Below are positions 16,823-25,899 of a stretch of DNA of 64,000 bases, piece by piece. This DNA is from Pleomorphomonas sp. PLEO (GTDB taxonomy: Bacteria; Pseudomonadota; Alphaproteobacteria; Rhizobiales; Pleomorphomonadaceae), in assembly GCF_041320595.1 (NCBI RefSeq), contig NZ_CP166625.1:434001-498000 (forward strand), read 5' to 3'. The notes under the pieces are model-generated. The model was not told the origin of the DNA. It worked only from the letters and a program-made list of their open reading frames with translations, and made no database searches. The translations under genes were made by a program, and so were the position numbers. Position 1 is the first letter of the stretch. Every line of letters starts with the position of its first letter.

Positions 16823-17887
16823 ATGGCTCAACTGTCGGGGCCGTTCATTCCAGCCATCGAGGACACGTCAACACGGCGTCTTCGTGTCGTCGGCGCAACC
16901 GACGCGGCTGTGGCGCGGCGAACGATTACCGTTCTCCACGTCGGCGACACGCCGGAGGATATATTTCTGATCGGCCAACTTGTGGCCGCGCTGCCGAGCT
17001 TTTCGGCCACCTTCGTCGCGGCAGGTACGCGCGAGGCGGTTTTGTCCGCGCTGTCTCGGCAACGCTGCGACATTGTGCTGTGTGAATTCTGGATGGCCGG
17101 TCAAACCACCATGGCGCTGATCGATGAGATCAAGGCGGTTGCCGACGTGCCGGTTATCCTGACGTCCGCGCTCGATAACGACGATATCGAACTGATCGGC
17201 CGCAGGGCTGGAGCCGATGGGCTGCTGACCAAGAGCGACCTTGCGGTAGCGACGCTCGATCGGGTGTTTTCGACGCTATTGCCGCGTCGTCCTGCACCAC
17301 GCCGCGATGCGGCGTCGATGCTCAGGGCCCTGATGTCCGACCTCTATGCCGTTGGCCTTGCGCTCCGTCCAGAGCGCGGAGGCGAGCAGCCCGCCGATCA
17401 GGCGGCCAGGCGCATAGCGCTTGCCCGCTCGATCGCCGATCTTGAGGCCGCCAGTCGATTTGGCGCTGGCGTCCAGCGCTTCGACGCCATTCCCTTCTTC
17501 ATCGACGCTCTAAAGAAGCAGGATCTCAGGGCGGAAGCGGGGGGGGCCATACATTTTCTTGCCCCATCGTTGCCGCTGCCCATTGAGACCAGCCCGACGC
17601 TTTATGCCGATCTCGTCGAGGGATTCCTCGCAGAAGCCGGCGATGCGGCGGCCAGCGGCGGCGTTGCCACCGTGTCGCTCAGAGCGGCGGCCGGTCGGCT
17701 CATCGCAAGGGTTCACCCCTTGGGTGGAGAGACAGTCGCTGGCGACGCAGAGGCGCGGGCAGCCGCGGCCGAGCGGCGCCTGGTGATCGAAGGTCTGGCA
17801 AGGGCCTGCGGCGGCACTGTCGCCTTTTCGGCCAAGGACGGACATATCCTCGACGTGCCGCTGCGCCTTTCCCTTCGACTCGGCTAA
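16823..17887 (+). CDS. Degenerate receiver fused to a kinase-fold-like C-terminal domain
   Basis: A 354-residue protein I cannot assign to a named family. Residues 35-150 read as a receiver (TVLHVGDTPEDIFLI, then DIVLCEFWMAG, LTSALDN and LLTKSD), but the phospho-acceptor position is Glu88 where Asp is expected; the acidic Asp42/Asp46 region, Ser/Thr and Lys137 are kept. The C-terminal half ends in LVIEGLARACGGTVAFS and DVPLRLSL, which resembles the end of a histidine-kinase ATPase domain, and YADLVEGFLAEA may be a decayed N-box; no phospho-accepting His motif is seen. A pseudo-receiver scaffold is possible. A GGGAAGAGGA site supports the ATG, and a CtrA box lies upstream. Confidence 0.6.
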   Translation: MAQLSGPFIPAIEDTSTRRLRVVGATDAAVARRTITVLHVGDTPEDIFLIGQLVAALPSFSATFVAAGTREAVLSALSRQRCDIVLCEFWMAGQTTMALIDEIKAVADVPVILTSALDNDDIELIGRRAGADGLLTKSDLAVATLDRVFSTLLPRRPAPRRDAASMLRALMSDLYAVGLALRPERGGEQPADQAARRIALARSIADLEAASRFGAGVQRFDAIPFFIDALKKQDLRAEAGGAIHFLAPSLPLPIETSPTLYADLVEGFLAEAGDAAASGGVATVSLRAAAGRLIARVHPLGGETVAGDAEARAAAAERRLVIEGLARACGGTVAFSAKDGHILDVPLRLSLRLG

Positions 17888-17892
17888 TCTCG

Positions 17893-18306
17893 TCAGGCAT
17901 CGACAGAAACGGCCGTCACCTCCAGAACATGGAGGTGGCGTTGTCGATTGTCGCTGCCGGTCCAATCTATGCTTTGGCCGGCCGTGAGACCGATCAGCGC
18001 AGCGCCAACCGGCGTTAGCACGGAAATGCAGCCCTTTTCGATGTCGGCTTCCCCCGGGTAGACGAGGCGAACGGTCCGTGGCTCGGCGTCATCCAAGCTG
18101 AAGCGCACGACGGCGCCCATGCGGACCGTTCCCGGGGCAAGACGATCGTCGGCAACAACGCGTGCGCGCTCGAGTTCGGCCGCCAGTTGGTCAGAGGTCA
18201 GAGAATCGCGCTCGGCAAGAGCGTCGGCGAGATTGGCGAGGCGCTCATGGTCGGAACGGGCGAGCGTGATAGTCGGCAGGCGCCGGCGGCGCGAAGCAGT
18301 GGTCAT
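17893..18306 (-). CDS. rnk: Nucleoside diphosphate kinase regulator (Rnk, GreA/GreB family)
   Basis: A 137-residue protein with a GreA/GreB C-terminal domain (GTVRMGAVVRFSLDDAEPRT, then VYPGEADIEKGCISVLTPVG) and a short N-terminal coiled segment, the arrangement of Rnk. Rnk binds RNA polymerase near the secondary channel and competes with Gre factors; in E. coli it also affects nucleoside diphosphate kinase levels. The ATG at 18306 is chosen because AAGGAC lies 7 bases upstream; the ATG at 18312 would leave only one base. It converges on the receiver-like gene with a 5-bp gap. GC-rich hairpins and a T5 lie in the leader, noted as a finding. Confidence 0.8.
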   Translation of the reverse strand: MTTASRRRRLPTITLARSDHERLANLADALAERDSLTSDQLAAELERARVVADDRLAPGTVRMGAVVRFSLDDAEPRTVRLVYPGEADIEKGCISVLTPVGAALIGLTAGQSIDWTGSDNRQRHLHVLEVTAVSVDA

Positions 18307-18574
18307 ATTCATTGTCCTTGAAAAAGGGGAGGCCCCGCCCTCGGGCGGAGTAGATCTCAGAAAAAGCTGGAAGAGTTGTCGCGCAACGCTGACGGATTCG
18401 GAAAAAACCGCTTCACGGCCTCACGGCCTGCGCGCGACAAGGCGGAACCGTGAGATCAGTATCCCGTGAGAGGATAGATCCTGCAAAACATTCGGAGATG
18501 GTTGGTCCGCGGTTCCATATCCGGAAAGATCGGTATTTGCTCAGCCAAAGTCAAGCCGGCAAGCGGTTAACGGC

Positions 18575-19180
18575 TCAGAACGGCGTTCGCGATCGGATTG
18601 CGGCGGTGAGCGTGCCTTCGTCGAGATAATCGAGTTCGCCACCCACCGGAACGCCATGGGCCAGGCGAGTCACCTTGACGCTGAGCCCCTCGAGGCGATC
18701 CGTGACGTAATGGGCGGTGGTCTGGCCGTCGACGGTAGCGTTGACGGCGAGGATCACTTCCTTGACCACCGGGTCGGATGCCCGCTCGACAAGGCCGGAA
18801 ATGTCGAGATCGTCAGGTCCGATGCCGGAGAGCGGCGACAGCACACCGCCGAGCACGTGATAGCGAGCATTGACGGCAGCGGCCCGTTCCAATGCCCAGA
18901 GGTCGGCTACATCTTCTACCACGACGATCACCGAACCGTCGCGCGTCGGGTCGGTGCAAACGGCACAGGGATCGGCGGTGTCGACGTTGCCACATACAGA
19001 ACAAACACGCACACGGTCATGGACGGTTCGCATGGCATCGGTGAGCGGGGCGAGCAGTTGGTCGCGCCGTTTGACGAGTTGCAACGCCGCCCGACGAGCC
19101 GAGCGCGGCCCAAGGCCGGGCAGGCGGGCCAAAAGCTGGATCAGCCGCTCGATTTCCGGTCCTGTCACACGACGGGCCAA
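18575..19180 (-). CDS. recR: Recombination mediator RecR
   Basis: A 201-residue RecR, the DNA-clamp partner of RecF and RecO that helps load RecA at gapped DNA. Residues 8-30 hold the helix-hairpin-helix ([14 protein letters not shown]); the zinc finger has four cysteines in [16 protein letters not shown] (about 59-74); a Toprim domain follows with [13 protein letters not shown]. The start is TTG at 19180, supported by GGAG six bases upstream; an in-frame GTG four codons later is the alternative. It is the last gene of a dnaX-ybaB-recR operon, the conserved bacterial order. Confidence 0.93.
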   Translation of the reverse strand: MARRVTGPEIERLIQLLARLPGLGPRSARRAALQLVKRRDQLLAPLTDAMRTVHDRVRVCSVCGNVDTADPCAVCTDPTRDGSVIVVVEDVADLWALERAAAVNARYHVLGGVLSPLSGIGPDDLDISGLVERASDPVVKEVILAVNATVDGQTTAHYVTDRLEGLSVKVTRLAHGVPVGGELDYLDEGTLTAAIRSRTPF

Positions 19181-19252
19181 AGTGATCTCCGCTCCAAGCG
19201 TGGCCTTGAAAGATCAACGACCTTCCTTACACGATTGCGCAACCCTACCCCT

Positions 19253-19579
19253 TCAGAAGGGCAGCTTGAAGCCCGGCGGCAGCGGCAAGTTTCCGGTTAC
19301 CGCCTGCATACGCTCGGCAACAAGTCCATCAACGTGGACTCGGGCGTCCGCGAAGGCAGCGACGATCAGATCCTCAACGATCTCCGCCTCATCCGGCTTG
19401 AGGAGCGAGGGATCGATCCGGAGCCCCTTCATCTCGCCCTTGCCGGTGAGGGTCACCGAGACAAGACCACCGCCGGAGGTGCCGGTCGCTTCGATCTTGG
19501 CAATCTCTTCCTGGGCCTCGGCCATGCGACCCTGAAGCGCCTGCGCTTCCTTCATCATCTTGCCGATGTCGCCAAACAT
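19253..19579 (-). CDS. ybaB: YbaB/EbfC nucleoid-associated protein
   Basis: A 108-residue YbaB/EbfC-family protein, a small dimeric DNA-binding protein associated with the nucleoid. The N-terminus MFGDIGKMMKEAQALQGRMA forms the typical helix, followed by GGGLVSVTLTGKGEMKGLRIDPSL and a second helix. The ATG at 19579 has AGGAGAACAACC in front. It lies between dnaX and recR on the same strand, the usual arrangement. Its exact role is still unsettled in most bacteria, with proposals covering recombination support and gene regulation. Confidence 0.93.
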   Translation of the reverse strand: MFGDIGKMMKEAQALQGRMAEAQEEIAKIEATGTSGGGLVSVTLTGKGEMKGLRIDPSLLKPDEAEIVEDLIVAAFADARVHVDGLVAERMQAVTGNLPLPPGFKLPF

Positions 19580-19679
19580 GGTTGTTCTCCTTTTTTATTT
19601 TTGACCGCAGTTGCCGACGGGCCTTCGCTCCACACGGCACCGCTTGGCGCCGGAAGCCGCTCGGCCACCTCAAGCGATC

Positions 19680-21473
19680 TCAATCGTCGAAGTCGCCAAG
19701 ACCGGGATCGGGCATCTCATCGATAAAACCCCCGGTCCAATCGCCGGTATCCTCGAATGTGGCGTCATCGCTGGTCGGTCCCGCCGGCAATTTCTCCGGC
19801 TCGTCGTCGAACTTGACGTCGACAATCTCGGCACCGGGGAACAGGCGGAAGATGGTGGCGACGACCGGATCGGCGAGCGCGTCATCCACAGCTTCGCGCC
19901 GGCGCACCTCGCGCGTCTCGGCAATCGTCGGGCGACCTTCTTCCCGTGAGATGGCAACGATCCAGCGGCGGCCGGTCCATCCGGACAGTTTGCGGCCCAT
20001 CTCGCCGGCAAGACCGGGGTTGGCCCCCTCGACGGGCGAGAATTCAATGCGGCCATCTTCGAAGCGGACGAGCCGGACATGCCGCTCAAGCGCGAATTTG
20101 AGGCCGATGTCTCGATTGCTCTCGGCCAGCGCCACCACGGCCTCGAAACTGTCGAGGCGCGGACCGGCGGCGGCCTCCGGCTCGGCACGGCGAGCGGCGA
20201 TCCCGGTAAAGCCGTTTGCGGCACGGGCGCGCGGGCCGTCACCACCACCCGGGCCACCGGCAGCCGGCGGAGTCAGGCCCGGAAATGTACCGTCCTTCAA
20301 CATCCTCAACGCCTCGTCGGGCGTCGGCAGGTCGGCGGCATAAGCGAGGCGCACCAGCACCATTTCGGCCGCCGGCAGCGGGCGCGGCGCGGTCTGCACT
20401 TCCTGAATGCCCTTGAGCAGCAGCTGCCAGGCACGGGAGAGGATGCGTACGGAAAGTTTCTCTGCAAAATCGCGGCCACGCGTCCGCTCCGCCTCGGTGA
20501 GCGACAGGTCGGTCGCCCCGTCCGGCAAATGCTTGAGCCGCGTCACCAGATGCACGAAGGCAGCGAGGTCGGACAACACAGCCGCCGGATCGGCACCGGT
20601 GTCATATTGATCGGCCAGGATGGCGAGTGCGTTGGCAACGTCGCCCTTCATCACGGCTTCGAACAGGTCGACGACGCGGACCCGATCGGCAAGACCGAGC
20701 ATGCTACGCACCGCGTCGGCCGAGACATGACCACCGCCATGGGCGATCGCTTGATCGAGAATGGTGAGGCTATCGCGCACCGAGCCTTCGGCGGCGCGCG
20801 CGATCAACGCCACCGCCTCCGGATCGGCGGTGACCTTCTCGGAAGCGATGATGCGGTCGAGGTGGGCGGCGAGCTCACCCGTCGGCACACGGCGCAGATC
20901 GAAGCGCTGGCAGCGCGACAGCACCGTGATCGGCACCTTGCGGATTTCAGTGGTGGCAAAAACGAACTTCACATGCTCGGGTGGCTCTTCCAACGTCTTC
21001 AGGAGCGCGTTGAAGGCCTGCGTCGACAGCATGTGCACTTCGTCGATGATGTAGACCTTGTAGCGGGCCGACACCGGCTTGTAGCGAGCCGCTTCGATGA
21101 TATCGCGCACATCATCGACGCCGGTATGCGAGGCGGCGTCCATCTCGATGACATCGACGTGCCGCCCTTCCATGATGGCACGGCAGTGAGTGCCCTCGCG
21201 ATCCATGTGGACGGTGGGGCGTTCGATCTCGCCGGGAATCTCGTAGTTGAGGGCACGGGCAAGGATACGGGCGGTGGTGGTCTTGCCGACGCCGCGCACG
21301 CCGGTCAGCATCCACCCTTGCGCGATGCGACCGGTATCGAACGCGTTCTCGAGCGTGCGCACCATGGCGCCATGGCCGATCAGGTCGGCGAAACTCTGCG
21401 GACGATACTTGCGGGCAAGAACCCGATAAGGCGAGGCGGCCGTCTGATCGGCAGGCGTCAGAGTGTCCGGCAT
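19680..21473 (-). CDS. dnaX: DNA polymerase III subunit gamma/tau
   Basis: A 597-residue clamp-loader ATPase that loads the sliding clamp during replication. Walker A is TGVRGVGKTTTARI (about 57-70), the DExx box is IIDEVHMLS, the SRC motif is LSRCQRFDL, and a proline/glycine-rich linker (PPAAGGPGGGDGPR) leads to a tau-type C-terminus ending in acidic residues. The zinc module of E. coli DnaX has four cysteines; here only Cys97 in GTHCRAIMEGRHVDV remains. The ATG at 21473 is used; the open frame upstream runs through the SRP RNA gene. I saw no clear slippery site for a short gamma product. Confidence 0.93.
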   Translation of the reverse strand: MPDTLTPADQTAASPYRVLARKYRPQSFADLIGHGAMVRTLENAFDTGRIAQGWMLTGVRGVGKTTTARILARALNYEIPGEIERPTVHMDREGTHCRAIMEGRHVDVIEMDAASHTGVDDVRDIIEAARYKPVSARYKVYIIDEVHMLSTQAFNALLKTLEEPPEHVKFVFATTEIRKVPITVLSRCQRFDLRRVPTGELAAHLDRIIASEKVTADPEAVALIARAAEGSVRDSLTILDQAIAHGGGHVSADAVRSMLGLADRVRVVDLFEAVMKGDVANALAILADQYDTGADPAAVLSDLAAFVHLVTRLKHLPDGATDLSLTEAERTRGRDFAEKLSVRILSRAWQLLLKGIQEVQTAPRPLPAAEMVLVRLAYAADLPTPDEALRMLKDGTFPGLTPPAAGGPGGGDGPRARAANGFTGIAARRAEPEAAAGPRLDSFEAVVALAESNRDIGLKFALERHVRLVRFEDGRIEFSPVEGANPGLAGEMGRKLSGWTGRRWIVAISREEGRPTIAETREVRRREAVDDALADPVVATIFRLFPGAEIVDVKFDDEPEKLPAGPTSDDATFEDTGDWTGGFIDEMPDPGLGDFDD

Positions 21474-21499
21474 TCTCGCAACCCAGGAAAATGGAGGGT

Positions 21500-21595
21500 G
21501 GGAGGCCGACGAGTGACCCGAGCCGAGGCTCGTTGGGGCTGCTTCCTTCCGGACCTGACCCGGTTGGCGAGTGGTTCGTCCACTGCCAACCTCCC
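21500..21595 (-). ncRNA. ffs: Signal recognition particle RNA (4.5S, small bacterial type)
   Basis: On the minus strand, GGTCAGGTCCGGAAGGAAGC, then AGCC, at about 21560-21537 is the universally conserved SRP RNA core with the GGAA tetraloop that binds Ffh. The 5' GGGAGG (21595-21590) pairs with the 3' CCTCCC (21505-21500), giving a hairpin of about 96 nt, and TTGGCAGTGG/CCACTCGCCAA segments extend the stem. It lies just upstream of dnaX in the same direction. The RNA directs membrane-protein ribosomes to the translocon. Ends are set from the pairing and may be off by a few bases. Confidence 0.93.
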
Positions 21596-21752
21596 GCGCC
21601 ACATATCGCGATGTTGCCGGCAAAATGCAAGAGGCGGTTTTTCGTGCCGCGCCCTCCGAGATGCCTTAGGAAGCCGTATTGACGTGAAACCATTGCCTTC
21701 GCGCCACAATAATGGAAATTTCAGAAGGAAAACCAATGTGCGGGGACGTCCG

Positions 21753-23630
21753 ATGATTCGACCTATCGTCCAGAGCCTTCCGAGCCGGCTCTTCATCGCC
21801 GCCCTTGCCGCTCTCCTGCCGCTTCTGGCCGGTGTGCCGGCGAAGGCCGAGGAGCCGGAGTGGCGAACAGCAACTGCGCTCAATGGCGAGCCGCGCTATC
21901 CAGCCGGGTTTGCCCATTTCGACTACGTCAACCCGGATGCCCCCAAAGGGGGCGAGGCTCGCTTCGGCGTCGAGGGCGGCTTCGACAGCACCAATGTGTT
22001 CCTTGGCACCAAGGGAACACCGACCGCCGCCGTGGCGCCCGCCTATGAAACGCTGTTCACCCCCTCGCTTGACGAAATCAACATCTCCGCCGCCTACCCT
22101 CAGTTGGCCGAGGCGGTGCGTTATCCAAAGGATTTCACCTGGGCTGAATTCCGGCTCAACCCAACTGCCCACTGGCAGGACGGCCAGCCGGTAACGGTCG
22201 ACGATGTCGTCTGGTCCTTTGATACGCTGAAGGAAATCTATCCGCTTTTCAGCAGTTATTACATTCATGTCACCAAGGCGGAGCCGGCTGGCGATCGTGT
22301 TGTTCGCTTTACCTTCGACGCTCCGGGCAACCGCGAGCTGCCGAGCATTCTCGGCCAGCTCTACGTGCTGCCAAAACACTGGTGGCAGGGCACGGACGCC
22401 TCCGGAAAGCCGCGCAACATCCGCGAGACGACGCTGGAGCCACCGCTCGGTTCTGGCCCTTACAAGGTGACAGCCGTCGATCCCGGCCGACGCGTCACCC
22501 TCACCCGCGATCCGGACTACTGGGGCGCCAAGCTGCCGGTGTCCATTGGCACCAACAACTTCGATCGGTTGAGCTACGAGTATTATCTCGACCCCACCGT
22601 GATGATGGAAGCCTTCAAGGCCGACAAATACGACTTCCGAGCTGAACGTTCGGCGAAGATGTGGGCGACCGGCTACGACTTCCCTGCCAGGACGGAAGGC
22701 AAGGTGGTGACAATGACCTTTCCGCGCAACGCCTCCGGCGTGATGCAGGCGCTGGTGCCCAACCTTCGCCTGCCGAAATACCAGGACGCGCGTGTCCGGC
22801 GGGCGCTCAATCTCGCCTTCGACTACGAGACGCTGAAGCGGACGGTGTTCTTTGATCTCTATGACCGCATCGACAGCTATTTCTTCGGCACCGAACTGGC
22901 GGCCAAGGGCCAGCCCGGTCCTGAGGAACTAGTTCTTCTGGAGTCGCTACGAGACAAACTGCCTTCCGCCGTGTTCACCGCGCCCTATGCAAATCCGGTT
23001 GGCGGCACCTCCGAGGCGGTGCGCGAAAATCTCCACCAGGCAGTCACCCTGTTTGCCGAAGCGGGGTGGACCATCCAGAACGGCAAGATGCGGAACGCCA
23101 AGGGCGAACCCTTCCGCATCGAATACCTTACCTTCAGCCAGCTCGACGAGCGCTATATCGCCCCCTACGCCAAATCGCTCGCCCGCATCGGCATCGATCT
23201 CGATTATCGCCTCGTTGATGACGCGCAATACCAGAACCGCGTGCGGAGCTTTGATTTCGACATGACCGTCGATGTTTGGGGCGAGACCCTGTCGCCGGGT
23301 AACGAGCAGCGTGAGTTCTGGGGATCGAAAGCGGCTGACCGGCCCGGCTCGCGTAATACGGCAGGCATCAGGGATGCCGCCATTGATGCGCTGATTGACA
23401 AGGTCGTCTACGCCGGCGATCGAACGACACTGATCACCGCGACGCACGCGCTCGATCGGGCGCTGCTGGCCGGCAACTATCTCATTCCGCTGTTCTATTC
23501 CAAGGACAGCTTCTACGCCTACTGGAACCGCTTCGGCCACCCGGAGGCGTTGCCGAAATATTCCGTCGGCTTCCCCGATGTCTGGTGGTACGACGCAGCC
23601 GGCGCGGCGGCGTCCGGCCTTTCCCGCTGA
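21753..23630 (+). CDS. yejA: Periplasmic oligopeptide/microcin C-type substrate-binding protein YejA
   Basis: A 625-residue family 5 solute-binding protein with an N-terminal signal peptide (LFIAALAALLPLLAGVPAKA, cleaved near residue 30). Motifs such as YPAGFAHFDYVNPDAPKGG and FRLNPTAHWQDGQPVT mark it as YejA, the binding protein of the YejABEF importer, which takes up peptide substrates including microcin C and in rhizobia and Brucella is linked to resistance to host antimicrobial peptides. The start at 21753 has GGGGA six bases upstream; an in-frame GTG at 21738 with AGAAGGA is an alternative. The frame remains open far upstream, but that part is the antisense of dnaX. First of four collinear genes. 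Confidence 0.9.
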   Translation: MIRPIVQSLPSRLFIAALAALLPLLAGVPAKAEEPEWRTATALNGEPRYPAGFAHFDYVNPDAPKGGEARFGVEGGFDSTNVFLGTKGTPTAAVAPAYETLFTPSLDEINISAAYPQLAEAVRYPKDFTWAEFRLNPTAHWQDGQPVTVDDVVWSFDTLKEIYPLFSSYYIHVTKAEPAGDRVVRFTFDAPGNRELPSILGQLYVLPKHWWQGTDASGKPRNIRETTLEPPLGSGPYKVTAVDPGRRVTLTRDPDYWGAKLPVSIGTNNFDRLSYEYYLDPTVMMEAFKADKYDFRAERSAKMWATGYDFPARTEGKVVTMTFPRNASGVMQALVPNLRLPKYQDARVRRALNLAFDYETLKRTVFFDLYDRIDSYFFGTELAAKGQPGPEELVLLESLRDKLPSAVFTAPYANPVGGTSEAVRENLHQAVTLFAEAGWTIQNGKMRNAKGEPFRIEYLTFSQLDERYIAPYAKSLARIGIDLDYRLVDDAQYQNRVRSFDFDMTVDVWGETLSPGNEQREFWGSKAADRPGSRNTAGIRDAAIDALIDKVVYAGDRTTLITATHALDRALLAGNYLIPLFYSKDSFYAYWNRFGHPEALPKYSVGFPDVWWYDAAGAAASGLSR

Positions 23631-23657
23631 TCGCATCAAGACGAGGGTTTCTGGTTC

Positions 23658-24764
23658 ATGGCAGGTTACATCCTTCGCCGCCTCCTCCTGATGATCCCGA
23701 CGCTGATCGGCATCATGGCCATCAATTTCGCGGTGGTGCAGTTCGCGCCCGGCGGCCCGGTGGAGAAGGTGCTTGCCAAGCTGCAGGGAACCGACATCGG
23801 TGCCACCGATCGCTTTACCGGCGCCGGCGCCGACGTGGGCAGACAGGCGCCCGATCAGATGGGCGGCGAGGCCGTCACGTCCAAATATCGTGGCGCGCAG
23901 GGGCTCGACCCAGAATTCATCAAGAAGCTTGAGAAGGAATTCGGCTTCGACAAGCCACCGCTCGAACGCTTCGGCCTGATGCTGTGGAATTATGCCCGCT
24001 TCGACTTCGGGCAGAGCTATTTCCGCTCGATTTCGGTCATCGACCTGATCAAGGAAAAACTGCCCGTCTCCATCTCGCTGGGCCTGTGGATGACGCTGCT
24101 CGCCTACGGCATTTCCATACCGCTCGGCATTGCCAAGGCGGTGCGCGACGGCTCCCGCTTCGATGTCTGGACCTCGTTCGTCATCGCCGTCGGCTACGCG
24201 GTGCCGAGCTTCCTGTTCGGCATCCTGCTGATCGTGCTGTTTGCCGGCGGTTCCTTCTGGTCGATCTTCCCGCTGCGGGGCCTGACCTCCGACGGCTGGG
24301 CGGCCATGGGCTGGCCCGAGCGCATCGCCGATTATTTCTGGCACATGGCACTGCCGCTTCTTGCCATGGCGACGCACGCTTTTGCCACCACGACCCTGCT
24401 GGTCAAGAATTCTTTCCTCGACGAGATCCGCAAGCAGTATGTGCTGACCGCCCGCATGAAGGGACTTTCCGAGCACAAAGTCCTGTACGGACACGTGTTC
24501 CGTAACGCCATGCTGATCGTCATTGCCGGCTTCCCCGGCGCCTTCATCGCCTCCTTCTTCGCCGGATCGTTGCTGATCGAGACAATCTTCTCGCTCGATG
24601 GCCTCGGGCTTTTGTCCTTTGAATCGGTAATCAATCGCGACTACGCGGTGGTGTTTGCCACCCTTTACGTCTTCTCGCTGATGGGCCTCGTCATCAATAT
24701 TCTGTCCGACCTCACCTACATGTGGATCGATCCGCGCATCGATTTCGAGAGCCGGGAGGTATGA
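23658..24764 (+). CDS. yejB: ABC transporter permease YejB
   Basis: A 368-residue inner-membrane permease of the oligopeptide/dipeptide class. It begins MAGYILRRLLLMIPTLIGIM and continues with INFAVVQFAPGGPVEKVLAK, the N-terminal signature of YejB, followed by a long soluble loop (about 45-105) and further membrane segments; the EAA-type loop is in LTARMKGLSEHKVLYGHVFRNAM. It pairs with YejE to form the channel. It follows yejA by 27 bp and its stop overlaps the yejE start (ATGA), indicating one transcript and coupled translation. Confidence 0.92.
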   Translation: MAGYILRRLLLMIPTLIGIMAINFAVVQFAPGGPVEKVLAKLQGTDIGATDRFTGAGADVGRQAPDQMGGEAVTSKYRGAQGLDPEFIKKLEKEFGFDKPPLERFGLMLWNYARFDFGQSYFRSISVIDLIKEKLPVSISLGLWMTLLAYGISIPLGIAKAVRDGSRFDVWTSFVIAVGYAVPSFLFGILLIVLFAGGSFWSIFPLRGLTSDGWAAMGWPERIADYFWHMALPLLAMATHAFATTTLLVKNSFLDEIRKQYVLTARMKGLSEHKVLYGHVFRNAMLIVIAGFPGAFIASFFAGSLLIETIFSLDGLGLLSFESVINRDYAVVFATLYVFSLMGLVINILSDLTYMWIDPRIDFESREV

Positions 24765-25891
24765 CGACCATGGCAGCCCTTCCCGCCGCGAAGCGCCCCT
24801 GGCTGTCGCCCGTCAACCGCCGTCGATGGCAGAACTTCAAGGCCAACCGGCGTGGCTGGTGGTCGTTCTGGATCTTCCTCGTGCTGTTTGTGGCGACGCT
24901 TCTCTCCAACGTCATCGCCAACGACCGACCGCTTGTCGTCTCCTACAAGGGCGAGATCCTGTTCCCCGTTCTGGTCGATTATCCGGAAGACAAATTCGGC
25001 GGCTTCCTGGCCATCACCAATTACCGCGATCCCTACAATCGCGACGAGATCGAGAACAACGGTTGGATGATCTGGCCGCCCATCCGTTATTCCTTCGATA
25101 CGCCCAACACCGAGGCGCCGACGCCGGCCCCCTCACCCCCCGCCTTCCTGCTGACACCCGCCCAGAGATGCGCCGCTTACGCCGAAGGCGTGAATGACAA
25201 AGACTGCTTGTTCGGCAACATGAACTGGCTCGGAACCGACGACCAAGGCCGCGATGTCGTCGCCCGGGCGCTTTACGGCTTTCGGATCTCCGTGCTGTTC
25301 GGCCTGACGCTTGCTGTCATCTCGTCGATCATCGGCGTCGCCATCGGTGCTGTGCAGGGCTATTACGGCGGCCTGACCGATCTCCTGATGCAGCGCTTCA
25401 TCGAGATCTGGAATGCCGTTCCCACGCTCTATCTCCTCATTATCGTCTCGTCGGTGATCGCACCCTCCTTCCTGGTTTTGCTCCTCATCCTGCTCGCCTT
25501 CTCCTGGACGCACCTCGTCGGGGTCGTGCGCGCCGAATTTCTGAGGGCGCGCAACTTCGAATTCGTGCGGGCGGCGCGGGCGCTCGGCGTCGGCAATCTC
25601 ACCATCATGCGGCGGCACCTCTTGCCCAACGCCATGGTGGCGACGTTGACCTTCCTGCCCTTCATCCTCAACGGCTCGATCACTACGCTAACCTCGCTCG
25701 ACTATCTCGGCTTCGGCCTGCCGGCCGGCTACCCGTCGCTGGGTGAGCTGCTCAGACAAGGCAAGACCAACGTCTTTGCACCTTGGCTGGGGATCACCGG
25801 CTTCATGGTGGTGGCCGTCATGCTGAGCTTGCTGATTTTCATCGGCGAGGCGGTGCGTGATGCCTTCGACCCGCGCAAGACATTCCAGTGA
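24761..25891 (+). CDS. yejE: ABC transporter permease YejE
   Basis: A 376-residue inner-membrane permease, partner of YejB. The N-terminal motif LSPVNRRRWQNFKANRRGWW is a basic segment before the first membrane helix (WSFWIFLVLFVATLL), typical of YejE; the GTDDQGRDVVARALYGFRIS motif and the EAA loop VRAARALGVGNLTIMRRHLLP follow. The start at 24761 overlaps the yejB stop and has GGGAGGT in front, which rules out a longer N-terminus. It ends inside a GTGA that would overlap the next open frame. Confidence 0.92.
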   Translation: MTTMAALPAAKRPWLSPVNRRRWQNFKANRRGWWSFWIFLVLFVATLLSNVIANDRPLVVSYKGEILFPVLVDYPEDKFGGFLAITNYRDPYNRDEIENNGWMIWPPIRYSFDTPNTEAPTPAPSPPAFLLTPAQRCAAYAEGVNDKDCLFGNMNWLGTDDQGRDVVARALYGFRISVLFGLTLAVISSIIGVAIGAVQGYYGGLTDLLMQRFIEIWNAVPTLYLLIIVSSVIAPSFLVLLLILLAFSWTHLVGVVRAEFLRARNFEFVRAARALGVGNLTIMRRHLLPNAMVATLTFLPFILNGSITTLTSLDYLGFGLPAGYPSLGELLRQGKTNVFAPWLGITGFMVVAVMLSLLIFIGEAVRDAFDPRKTFQ

Positions 25892-25899
25892 GGCCCGCC

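Noticed and set aside
16823-17887. ChpT phosphotransferase
   Set aside because: The CtrA context and kinase-like C-terminus are suggestive, but there is an N-terminal receiver and no ChpT histidine motif.
19680-21473. Programmed frameshift site in dnaX
   Set aside because: I saw no A-rich slippery sequence with a following stem in the linker region.
20079-21752. Long upstream extension of the yejA frame
   Set aside because: This part is the antisense of dnaX and the SRP RNA; YejA begins with its signal peptide near 21753.
22947-24494. 515-codon minus-strand frame
   Set aside because: Antisense to yejA and yejB; His/Gln/Arg-rich shadow frame.
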